A stretch of 21,996 nucleotides of DNA from DATDAH01 sp036525535 (GTDB lineage: Bacteria; Actinomycetota; Acidimicrobiia; Acidimicrobiales; DATDAH01): NCBI GenBank assembly GCA_036525535.1, contig DATDAH010000072.1, positions 1 through 21,996 of the forward strand, read 5' to 3'. Shown in pieces: positions 1 through 6,784 of the stretch. The position numbers and the translations under genes are program-made. Position 1 is the stretch's first letter, and every line of letters starts with the position of its first letter. Under the pieces are notes generated by a model that saw only the letters and a program-made list of their open reading frames with translations, was not told the DNA's origin and made no database searches.

Positions 1-20
1 GGTGCCTCTCACCTTTGGCT

Positions 21-602
21 TCAGTCCGTCTTCGCCTTGCCCGCAGCCTTCTTGGCCTTCTTCCAGGCCCTGACGTCCAAGAGCTCGGCCTCGGAGCCGA
101 TGTCGGCCACGGAGCGGGGTTGATCGTCGGCAAACGGGCCGGCCACGGCTTCCCAGCCAGCGGGGGCTCGGTTGAAGCGCTTGGCCAGCAGAGCGATGAA
201 GATCATCGACTTCTCCTTGCCGAAACCGGGAAGGGCGTTGACCCGAACCGATAGGTCCTCGGCGTCGGCCGCGCCCTCCCACACGTCGGCGGCGTTCCCG
301 CCGTGGTGCTCCACCAGGTACTCGCACAGCGCCTGGGCCCGCTTGCCCATCGACCCCGGGAAGCGGTGGAGCGCCGGCTTCTGGCTGAACAGGTCGGCTA
401 CGGCATCGGGGCCCATGGCGGCGATCTCGGCGGCGTCGAGGCGACCGCCCAGGCGTTCCCGCAGCCGAGCGGGGCCTCGGAACGCCCACGACATGGGCAC
501 CTGCTGGTCCAGCAGCATCCCCAGCATGAGCGCCAGGGGGTCGTCGATCAGGAGCTGGTCGTCATCGGGGTTGCCCGTGATGGGAAAGCTCGGCTCGGCC
601 AT
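21..602 (-). CDS. HhH-GPD family protein (base-excision-repair-like)
   Basis: This 193-residue protein resembles the small actinobacterial HhH-GPD family (TIGR03252 type), related to DNA glycosylases of base excision repair. The early helix carries LLDQQVPMSWAF (residues 30-41), typical of the family. The helix-hairpin-helix is near residues 118-134, centred on LPGFGKEKS. The C-terminus is a Lys/Ala-rich tail (about 180-193) that could contact DNA. I cannot place the catalytic aspartate that active HhH-GPD glycosylases carry after the hairpin, so glycosylase activity is not demonstrated. The ATG at 602 lies 29 bases after the aceE stop on the same strand, so the gene may be read through from aceE. 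A TANNNT hexamer 9 bases upstream could also give it its own promoter. Family membership is fairly safe; the substrate is unknown. Confidence 0.85.
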   Translation of the reverse strand: MAEPSFPITGNPDDDQLLIDDPLALMLGMLLDQQVPMSWAFRGPARLRERLGGRLDAAEIAAMGPDAVADLFSQKPALHRFPGSMGKRAQALCEYLVEHHGGNAADVWEGAADAEDLSVRVNALPGFGKEKSMIFIALLAKRFNRAPAGWEAVAGPFADDQPRSVADIGSEAELLDVRAWKKAKKAAGKAKTD

Positions 603-611
603 GGTCGTCGG

Positions 612-617
612 AAGCTA
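612..617 (-). promoter_or_regulatory. Possible -10 hexamer for the HhH-GPD gene
   Basis: On the minus strand the hexamer reads TAGCTT, nine bases before the ATG at 602, in the 29-base gap after aceE. It fits the actinobacterial TANNNT -10 pattern. No convincing -35 or ribosome binding site is visible, so a nearly leaderless mRNA is inferred. Confidence 0.3.
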
Positions 618-631
618 CTGCCTGGGCAGGT

Positions 632-3352
632 TCAGCGGGTCCAAGGTGGGGCTGTCTCGGGGTCGATGTCGTAGCGCACGATCGCCTTCTGCACCACGTC
701 GGCGGCGACGGTCCCCTCGGCGGCGAGCCCGGCGAGCACGGCTACCACGACGTGGCCGGTGTCGGTCTCGAAGAAGCGGCGCAGGGCTTCTCGGGTGTCG
801 CTCCGGCCGAAGCCGTCGGTGCCCAGGGACAGCCACGGGCGGGGTGACCACCGGCTGACCTGGTCCGGCACGGACCGCATGAAGTCGGTCACGGCCACGA
901 TCGGGCCTTCGCCATCCGCCAGCAACTCGGTGAACCGCGCCGTACGGGGGTCCTCGTCGGGGTGCAGGCGGTTGTGGCGCTCGACGGCCATCGCCTCTTC
1001 GCGCAGGCGCTTGTAGGAGGTCGCCGACCAGAGGTCCACGCCGACGTCGAAGTGCTCGGCCAGCTCCGCCTGCGCCTCGCGGGCTGCGCCCTGGGCTGAG
1101 CCGGAGAACAGGACGGTTGCGGGGTGCGCGGTCCCGTCCGGCGCGGGGGCGAAGCGGTAGAGGCCCTCCAGGATGCCGTCGTTGACGCCGTCGGGCTTCG
1201 CCGGCATCGCGTAGTTCTCGTTGTAGACCGTGATGTAGTAGAAGACGTCCTCGCCCTTGGCGGTGTCGCCGTCCGGGTACATCCGGCCGATGCCGTCCTG
1301 GACGATGGCGGCCAGCTCATACGCGAACGCCGGGTCGTAGGCCTCGCAGGGAGGCACCGTCGACGCCAGGACCAGGCTGTGGCCGTCCTGGTGCTGGAGC
1401 CCCTCGCCCAGCAGCGTGGTCCGACCCGCGGTGGCGCCGAGCAGGAAGCCCCGGGCCCGGGCGTCGGCCGCGGCCCAGATGAGGTCGCCGACCCGCTGGA
1501 AGCCGAACATCGAATAGAAGATGAAGAAGGGCAGCATCGGCGTACCCCGGTTGGCGTAGGACGTGGCCGCCGCCGTCCAGCTGGCCAGGCCGCCGGCCTC
1601 GGTGATGCCCTCTTCCAGGATCTGGCCGTCCTTGTCCTCGGTGTAGGACAGCAGCAGGGCGTGGTCGACCGGCTCGTAGCGCTGGCCGTAGGGGGCGTAG
1701 ATCTCGAACTCCCGGAACAACGAGTCCATGCCGAAGGTCCGGGCCTCGTCGGGGACGATGGGCACGACCCGGGGGCCGAGCTTCTTGTCCCGGGCGAGGT
1801 TCCGCAGCAGGCGGGTGAACGCCATGGTGGTGGAGGCCTGCTGCTTGCCGGACCCGGCAGCGAACTCGTCGAAGGGCTTTTCGCTGGGGAGCTGCAGCGG
1901 GCGCCGGTCCCGCACGAGCCGGCTGGGGATCTCGCCGTCCAGGGCCTTGCGCCGATCCATCATGTAGCGGTACTCGACGGAGTCCTCGGCCGGCCGGAAG
2001 TAGGGCGGGGCATCGGCGTCGAGGGCGTCCTCGGGGATCTCGTCGTGGAGGTGGAGGCGGTCCCTCAGCGTCTTCAGCTCGGCGACGGTCATCTTCTTGA
2101 TCTGGTGGGTGGCGTTGCGGCCCTCGAAGCCGGGGCCCAGCGTCCAGCCCTTCACGGTCTTGGCCAGGATCGCCGTCGGGGCGCCGGTCTGCTCCGTAGC
2201 CGTCTTGTAGGCGGCGTAGAGCTTGCGGTAGTCGTGACCGCCCCGGGGCAGGTTGCGGATGTCGTCGTCGGACAGGTCCGCAGCCAGCTCCCGCAGGCGG
2301 GGGTCGGGCCCGAAGAAGTGCTCCCGGGCGTAGGCCCCGTCCTCCACGGCGTAGCGCTGGTACTGGCCGTCGACGGTCTCGTTCATCTTGTTGACCAGCA
2401 CCCCGTCGACGTCGCGGGCCAGCAGCTCGTCCCAGCGCCCACCCCAGACCACCTTGATCACGTTCCAGCCCGCGCCCCGGAAGATGGCCTCGAGCTCCTG
2501 GATGATCTTCCCGTTGCCCCGGACGGGGCCGTCGAGGCGCTGCAGGTTGCAGTTGACGACCCACGTGAGGTTGTCGAGGCCCTCGCGAGCGGCCAGGGAG
2601 ATGGAGCCCAGCGTCTCGGGCTCGTCGACCTCGCCGTCGCCCACGAAGCACCAGACCCGGGAGCCGCTGGTGTCGTCGACCTTGCGGTTGTGCAGGTAGC
2701 GCAGGAACCGGGCGTGGTAGATCGAGTTGAGGGGCCCGAGGCCCATGGAGACCGTGGGGTACTCCCAGAAGTCCGGCATGAGCCGGGGATGGGGGTAGCT
2801 GGACAGGCCTTCGCCTCCGACTTCCATGCGGAAGTGGTCGAGCTGGTCCTCAGTCAGGCGTCCTTCGAGGTAGGCCCGGGCGTACACGCCGGGGGCGGCG
2901 TGGCCCTGGAAGTAGACGGCGTCGCCGGGCAGGCCGTCGGCCTTGCCCCGGAAGAAGTGGTTGAAACCGACCTCGTACTGGGCGGCGGAGGAGGCGAAGG
3001 TGGAGAGGTGGCCGCCGATGCCGTCGGCCTTCTTGTTGGCCCGGATGACCATGACGGCGGCGTTCCAGCGGATGAAGGCCCGGATGCGGCGCTCGATGTC
3101 CTCGTCGCCGGGGAACCAGGGCTCGTGCTCGGCCGGGATCGTGTTGATGTAGGGGGTGGACACCGACGCCGGCGTCCCGACGCCGAGCTGTCGGGAGCGC
3201 TCGAGGACCTTGGAGAGCAGGAAGCGGGCGCGGGCCTCACCCTGGGCGCTGACCACTGCATCCAGGGAGTCCAGCCACTCCTGGGTCTCCTGGGGATCGG
3301 TGTCGGGCAACTGGTGCACGAAGCCGTCGATGAAGGTCACATCTGCAACCAT
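632..3352 (-). CDS. aceE: Pyruvate dehydrogenase E1 component, homodimeric type (AceE)
   Basis: This 906-residue thiamine-diphosphate enzyme performs the E1 step of the pyruvate dehydrogenase complex: decarboxylation of pyruvate and acetyl transfer to E2 lipoyl groups. It aligns throughout with E. coli AceE (887 residues) from memory. Shared blocks include INTIPAEHEPWFPG (about 69-82), YFQGHAAPGVYARA (147-160, active-site His 151), SSYPHPRLMPDFW (184-196) and the ThDP/Mg motif GDGEVDEP (238-245) followed by NCNLQRLDGP. Later blocks are PIVPDEARTFGMD, YYSMFGFQR-like YSMFGFQR and LGTDGFGRSD. The ATG at 3352 gives a slightly longer N-terminus than E. coli; GTG codons at residues 5 and 12 are alternative starts. 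No lipoyl or E2 domain is present and no E2/E3 gene lies in the window. In corynebacteria AceE works in a mixed PDH/ODH complex, which may also apply here. Confidence 0.97.
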   Translation of the reverse strand: MVADVTFIDGFVHQLPDTDPQETQEWLDSLDAVVSAQGEARARFLLSKVLERSRQLGVGTPASVSTPYINTIPAEHEPWFPGDEDIERRIRAFIRWNAAVMVIRANKKADGIGGHLSTFASSAAQYEVGFNHFFRGKADGLPGDAVYFQGHAAPGVYARAYLEGRLTEDQLDHFRMEVGGEGLSSYPHPRLMPDFWEYPTVSMGLGPLNSIYHARFLRYLHNRKVDDTSGSRVWCFVGDGEVDEPETLGSISLAAREGLDNLTWVVNCNLQRLDGPVRGNGKIIQELEAIFRGAGWNVIKVVWGGRWDELLARDVDGVLVNKMNETVDGQYQRYAVEDGAYAREHFFGPDPRLRELAADLSDDDIRNLPRGGHDYRKLYAAYKTATEQTGAPTAILAKTVKGWTLGPGFEGRNATHQIKKMTVAELKTLRDRLHLHDEIPEDALDADAPPYFRPAEDSVEYRYMMDRRKALDGEIPSRLVRDRRPLQLPSEKPFDEFAAGSGKQQASTTMAFTRLLRNLARDKKLGPRVVPIVPDEARTFGMDSLFREFEIYAPYGQRYEPVDHALLLSYTEDKDGQILEEGITEAGGLASWTAAATSYANRGTPMLPFFIFYSMFGFQRVGDLIWAAADARARGFLLGATAGRTTLLGEGLQHQDGHSLVLASTVPPCEAYDPAFAYELAAIVQDGIGRMYPDGDTAKGEDVFYYITVYNENYAMPAKPDGVNDGILEGLYRFAPAPDGTAHPATVLFSGSAQGAAREAQAELAEHFDVGVDLWSATSYKRLREEAMAVERHNRLHPDEDPRTARFTELLADGEGPIVAVTDFMRSVPDQVSRWSPRPWLSLGTDGFGRSDTREALRRFFETDTGHVVVAVLAGLAAEGTVAADVVQKAIVRYDIDPETAPPWTR

Positions 3353-3359
3353 GCCCCGG

Positions 3360-4412
3360 ATGACGACGATCGTCTACACGGATGGGGCCTGTTTGGGGAA
3401 TCCGGGCCCCGGGGGCTGGGCGTGGGTCGTGCCGGGAGGGGCGTTCGCCAGCGGGGCCGATTCCCACACCACCAACCAACGCATGGAGATCGAGGCCGCC
3501 ACCGAAGCCCTCTACGCCATCGACGGCCCCGTCAACGTCTTCAGCGACTCCACCTACGTCGTCCACTGCTTCACCAAGAAGTGGTACGTGGGCTGGAAGG
3601 CCAAGGGGTGGAAGAACTCGAAGAAGGAGGACGTGGCCAACCAGGACCTTTGGCGTCCGCTGATCGACCACGTGCTCGAGCGGGGCAACGTGACCTGGAC
3701 CTGGGTCAAGGGCCACAGCGGCGACGAGTGGAACGACGTGGCCGACCGGCTGGCGGTGGAGGCGGCGACGACCCAGCTGGGGCGGTCGGGGGACCGTCCC
3801 CCCGACTTCCTGGGGCCGGCCGACGCGGTCGGGAAGGCTTCGGCGGCGCCGGCTGCTTCGGCGGCCTCGCCGACCCCGGCCCAGGCGAGCCCGTCGAACC
3901 GGCCGGAGGGCCACGCCGTGGCGGTGCTCGGGCACCGGCCCCCGGAGCTGGGGGGCTATGAGCCCAACTTCCTGCAGGCGGCGGTGCAGCGCCGCCTGGG
4001 TGATGTGCTCGCCGCCCAGGCCGAGCTCGACGAAGACCTGGTCCTGCTCACCGGCTTGCAGCTCGGGGCCGAGCAGCTGGCGGCCGAGGCGGCCCTCGAG
4101 CACGGCATCCCCCACGTCGTGGTGCAGCCCTTCCCGGACCCCGACAGCAAGTGGCCGTCCGCCTCCCGGGAGTCGTATCGGCGCCTCCTGGCGGGGGCGC
4201 GGGAGGTGGTGCTCCTGCAGAAGAAGCCCGTGCGCTCGCCGGGCGACGTCCGCCGGGCGATGGCCCAGCGGGATGCCTGGATCACCCGCTCCGCCGATGC
4301 CGCCATCGTGGTCTGGGACGGTCGCGACCCGCTCCTGGGCAAGGCGGTGAAGGCGCTCGAGCAGCAGGTCGGCGACGAGGTCTGGATCATCGACCCCGGT
4401 GAGCTGGCTTAA
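3360..4412 (+). CDS. rnhA: Ribonuclease HI fused to a YpsA-like SLOG (DUF1273-type) domain
   Basis: The 350-residue protein begins with a complete RNase HI, which cleaves RNA in RNA-DNA hybrids. YTDGACLGNPGPGG starts the domain. The catalytic residues D8, E43, D63 and D129 and the flexible-loop H119 (VKGHSGDEWND) match E. coli D10, E48, D70, D134 and H124. An Ala/Pro/Ser-rich linker (about 140-184) leads to a second domain (185-350) starting AVAVLGHRPPELGGY and containing LTGLQLGAEQLAAEAA and SADAAIVVWDGRDP. These match the YpsA/DUF1273 branch of the SLOG Rossmann-like nucleotide-binding superfamily (compare SGQLGVE..AAEAA in B. subtilis YpsA, from memory). The chosen ATG gives the usual RNase HI N-terminus; an in-frame ATG at 3351 adds three residues. 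The joint role is unknown; nucleotide-ligand sensing is inference. Confidence 0.93.
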   Translation: MTTIVYTDGACLGNPGPGGWAWVVPGGAFASGADSHTTNQRMEIEAATEALYAIDGPVNVFSDSTYVVHCFTKKWYVGWKAKGWKNSKKEDVANQDLWRPLIDHVLERGNVTWTWVKGHSGDEWNDVADRLAVEAATTQLGRSGDRPPDFLGPADAVGKASAAPAASAASPTPAQASPSNRPEGHAVAVLGHRPPELGGYEPNFLQAAVQRRLGDVLAAQAELDEDLVLLTGLQLGAEQLAAEAALEHGIPHVVVQPFPDPDSKWPSASRESYRRLLAGAREVVLLQKKPVRSPGDVRRAMAQRDAWITRSADAAIVVWDGRDPLLGKAVKALEQQVGDEVWIIDPGELA

Positions 4413-4915
4413 CGCTTGAAGTGCAGGGCGCGAAGTGTGGCGTGGGCCGCGTTGATCTGGGCCATGCGCTCGCGACCCATGGCCTGGGCGTCGACGGAGT
4501 ACGTGACCAGCCGGTCCGGGTGGTAGAGCTTGGCCAGGCGCCGGTGGGCCGAGGTGATCTCCTCCCAATCGACGCCGATGGCGATCTGGAGGACGAGGTA
4601 GGCGGAATCCAGGTCCATCCCCCCGGGCACCGGAACGCCGGCTGCGGACGGGTCGTTGGGTGGCGGCGTGTCTCGCGGAGGTCGCTGCCGGGCCCGCCGC
4701 TCGAAGAGCGATTCGGTCGTCCAGGTCCGGGCGTACTCGGACTCCGGTTCCGGCTGCTCGTCGACTGGCGGGGGGTTGGGCGCCTGGGGCACGCCCGCCA
4801 CCCCCTCGCGGGCCGCCCACCAGGCGTGCTCGTCGTCGCTGAGGTCGGCGCCGCGGCCGTCGAGGTCGTCTTCCCCGCGACTGAAGAGGCGGCCCCGCCT
4901 TCCGGTGGTCGTCAC
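4409..4915 (-). CDS. Small J-domain protein with C-terminal J domain
   Basis: This 168-residue protein has a J-domain at its C-terminus (about 101-168). AYLVLQIAIGVDWEEITSAHRRLAKLYHPD holds the HPD tripeptide at 132-134, needed to stimulate Hsp70 ATPase, and helix IV-like MAQINAAHATLR follows. The first 100 residues are hydrophilic, acidic then proline-rich, and probably disordered. There is no G/F-rich region, zinc finger or C-terminal peptide-binding domain, so it is not a canonical DnaJ. It is probably a specialised DnaK co-chaperone whose client would be set by the N-terminus. The start is GTG; an in-frame TAG lies two codons upstream, so no earlier start is possible. Its stop overlaps the stop of the RNase H fusion through a shared TTAA. 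Confidence 0.85.
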   Translation of the reverse strand: MTTTGRRGRLFSRGEDDLDGRGADLSDDEHAWWAAREGVAGVPQAPNPPPVDEQPEPESEYARTWTTESLFERRARQRPPRDTPPPNDPSAAGVPVPGGMDLDSAYLVLQIAIGVDWEEITSAHRRLAKLYHPDRLVTYSVDAQAMGRERMAQINAAHATLRALHFKR

Positions 4916-4955
4916 GGGTGCCTATCGGCCGCCGGGACCGATGCTTGACGACGGG

Positions 4956-4961
4956 TACATT
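4956..4961 (+). promoter_or_regulatory. Possible -10 hexamer of the hyuAB operon
   Basis: TACATT lies eight bases before the hyuA ATG in the 54-base gap between divergent genes. It matches TANNNT and would place transcription start at or within two or three bases of the ATG. A TTGACG at 4945-4950 is too close to serve as its -35. Confidence 0.4.
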
Positions 4962-4969
4962 CCGCAGCG

Positions 4970-6784
4970 ATGCGGATCGGGTCGGACACCGGAGGCACCT
5001 TCACCGACCTGGTCGACGACCGGGGGCGGGTGGCGAAGGTGTTGTCGACCCCGGAGGACCTCACCGAAGCGGTCCGGGCGGGGATCGCCGCCTTGCGGGG
5101 GCGCCGGGTCGATCTGCTGACCCACGGCACCACCGTGGCCACCAACGCCCTGCTCGAAGGGGCGTTGGCCCCGACGGCGCTGATCAGCACCGAGGGCTTC
5201 GCCGACGTCATCGAGATCGCCCGCCAGGACCGTCCCCGGCTGTACGACCAGTGGGCCGACCGGCCACCGCCGCTGGTGGAGCGGTCCTGGCGCTTGGAAG
5301 TGGCGGGGCGGCTCACGGCTGAGGGACAGGAGCTGGATCCGGTCGGCGAGATCCCGGAGGTTCCGTCGGGGCCCGCCGCCGTGGCGGTCTGCCTCCTGCA
5401 CGCGGACCTGAACGGGGATCACGAAGCCCAGGTGGCCGCTGCGCTGCGAGCCGAGGGTCACGTGGTGTCGGCTTCACACGAGGTCTCCCCGGAGTTCCGG
5501 GAGTACGAGCGCACGGTGACCACCGTGGTGAACGCCGGGCTGGGTCCGGTGTGCCGGGCCTACCTGGAGGCGCTGGCGCCCCTCGCCGACCGCGTGCTGA
5601 TCATGACCTCGGCCGGCGGACTGTCCCCGGTGGCCGCCGCCGCCCGGACGCCGGCCAGCCTCCTGCTGTCCGGGCCGGCCGGTGGGGTCCGTGCCGCCGC
5701 GGCCTATGCCGTCGCCGCGGGGTACCCCGACGCCGTCACCTTCGACATGGGCGGGACCAGCACCGATGTGGCCCTGGTCCTCGACGGCGAGCCCCAGCCC
5801 GCGGGCGAGCGGGAGGTGGCGGGCTACCCGATCCGTCTGCCGTCGGTCGATGTCCACACGATCGGGGCGGGCGGGGGCTCGATCGCCGTCGTGGACGCGG
5901 GCGGGGCATTGACCGTCGGCCCCCGGTCGGCGGGTGCGGCCCCGGGGCCGGCCTGCTACGGGCTCGGGGGCACGGAGGCGACGGTGACCGACGCCAACCT
6001 CGTGGCCGGGCGCATCCCGGCCGGCGTCGGCTTCGAGGCGCTGGGCGAGCTGGACCAGGACGCGGCGGAGGTCGCCCTCGAGAAGCTGGGCCTCGGGACC
6101 GCCGAGGAGGCGGCTGAGGGAGTCCTGGAGGTCGTCGACGCCCTGATGGAGCGCGCCGTGCGGAGGGTGTCGGTCGAGCGGGGGGTCGACCCGACGGGGC
6201 TGGCCCTGGTGGCCTTCGGCGGCGCCGGGCCGCTGCACGCGTGTGGGCTGGCCGACCGCCTGGGGCTGGCCGCCGTGGTTGTCCCGCCGCGGGCCGGCGT
6301 GCTGTCCGCCGTCGGCATCCTCGCGGCGCCGGTCCAGCACGACCGGGTGCGCACCTGGCCGACGCCGGCCGATCACGAGGGCCTGGCAGGGGCGCTGGCC
6401 GAGTTGGGCCGGGAGACCGTGGCCGCGCTGGTCGCCGATGCCGGTGGCGGGGTCGACGACGTGGAGCTGGTGCTGGCCCTCGATGCCCGGTACGAAGGCC
6501 AGAGCCACGAGCTGCGCGTCGACGCCTTGGCCGACTTCCCCGAGCGCCATCGCCGCTACAACGGCTACGACCGGCCCGGGCACCCGGTGGAGGTCGTCGC
6601 CCTGAGAGCCAGCGCCCGGCGGGCGTCGCGCACCGATCCCACCAAGCTCAAGGCCCGCAAGCGCCCGTCCATGACGGGCCCGACCGTGGTGGTCGAGGAC
6701 GACACCACCATTTGGGTCCCGATCGGCTGGAAGGGTGAGCCCGGCCCCGCCGGCACCCTCGTCCTGACCCGGGACGACCCGTGA
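4970..6784 (+). CDS. hyuA: Hydantoinase/oxoprolinase family protein, subunit A
   Basis: This 604-residue ASKHA-fold ATPase belongs to the HyuA/oxoprolinase A family (N-methylhydantoinase, 5-oxoprolinase, acetone carboxylase beta). Members activate a cyclic amide or carbonyl substrate with ATP together with subunit B. Visible motifs are the N-terminal phosphate loop DTGGTFTD (6-13), HGTTVATNALLEG (52-64), EFREYERTVTTVVNA (175-189), LSGPAGGVRAAAA (233-245), the second phosphate loop FDMGGTSTDVAL (258-269) and VAFGGAGPLHACGLADRLG. It is shorter than many family members (roughly 650-700), mainly in the C-terminal part. Its TGA overlaps the hyuB GTG by four bases, so the two are translationally coupled. 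The substrate cannot be read from sequence; no transporter or hydrolase gene accompanies the pair. Confidence 0.93.
   Translation: MRIGSDTGGTFTDLVDDRGRVAKVLSTPEDLTEAVRAGIAALRGRRVDLLTHGTTVATNALLEGALAPTALISTEGFADVIEIARQDRPRLYDQWADRPPPLVERSWRLEVAGRLTAEGQELDPVGEIPEVPSGPAAVAVCLLHADLNGDHEAQVAAALRAEGHVVSASHEVSPEFREYERTVTTVVNAGLGPVCRAYLEALAPLADRVLIMTSAGGLSPVAAAARTPASLLLSGPAGGVRAAAAYAVAAGYPDAVTFDMGGTSTDVALVLDGEPQPAGEREVAGYPIRLPSVDVHTIGAGGGSIAVVDAGGALTVGPRSAGAAPGPACYGLGGTEATVTDANLVAGRIPAGVGFEALGELDQDAAEVALEKLGLGTAEEAAEGVLEVVDALMERAVRRVSVERGVDPTGLALVAFGGAGPLHACGLADRLGLAAVVVPPRAGVLSAVGILAAPVQHDRVRTWPTPADHEGLAGALAELGRETVAALVADAGGGVDDVELVLALDARYEGQSHELRVDALADFPERHRRYNGYDRPGHPVEVVALRASARRASRTDPTKLKARKRPSMTGPTVVVEDDTTIWVPIGWKGEPGPAGTLVLTRDDP

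Noticed and set aside
1124..3961. Long plus-strand open frame opposite aceE
   Set aside because: Its translation is low-complexity Val/Gly/Leu/Ala/Asp sequence with no family similarity, and it is antisense to clear AceE and out of frame with the RNase H fusion. High G+C content produces such frames.
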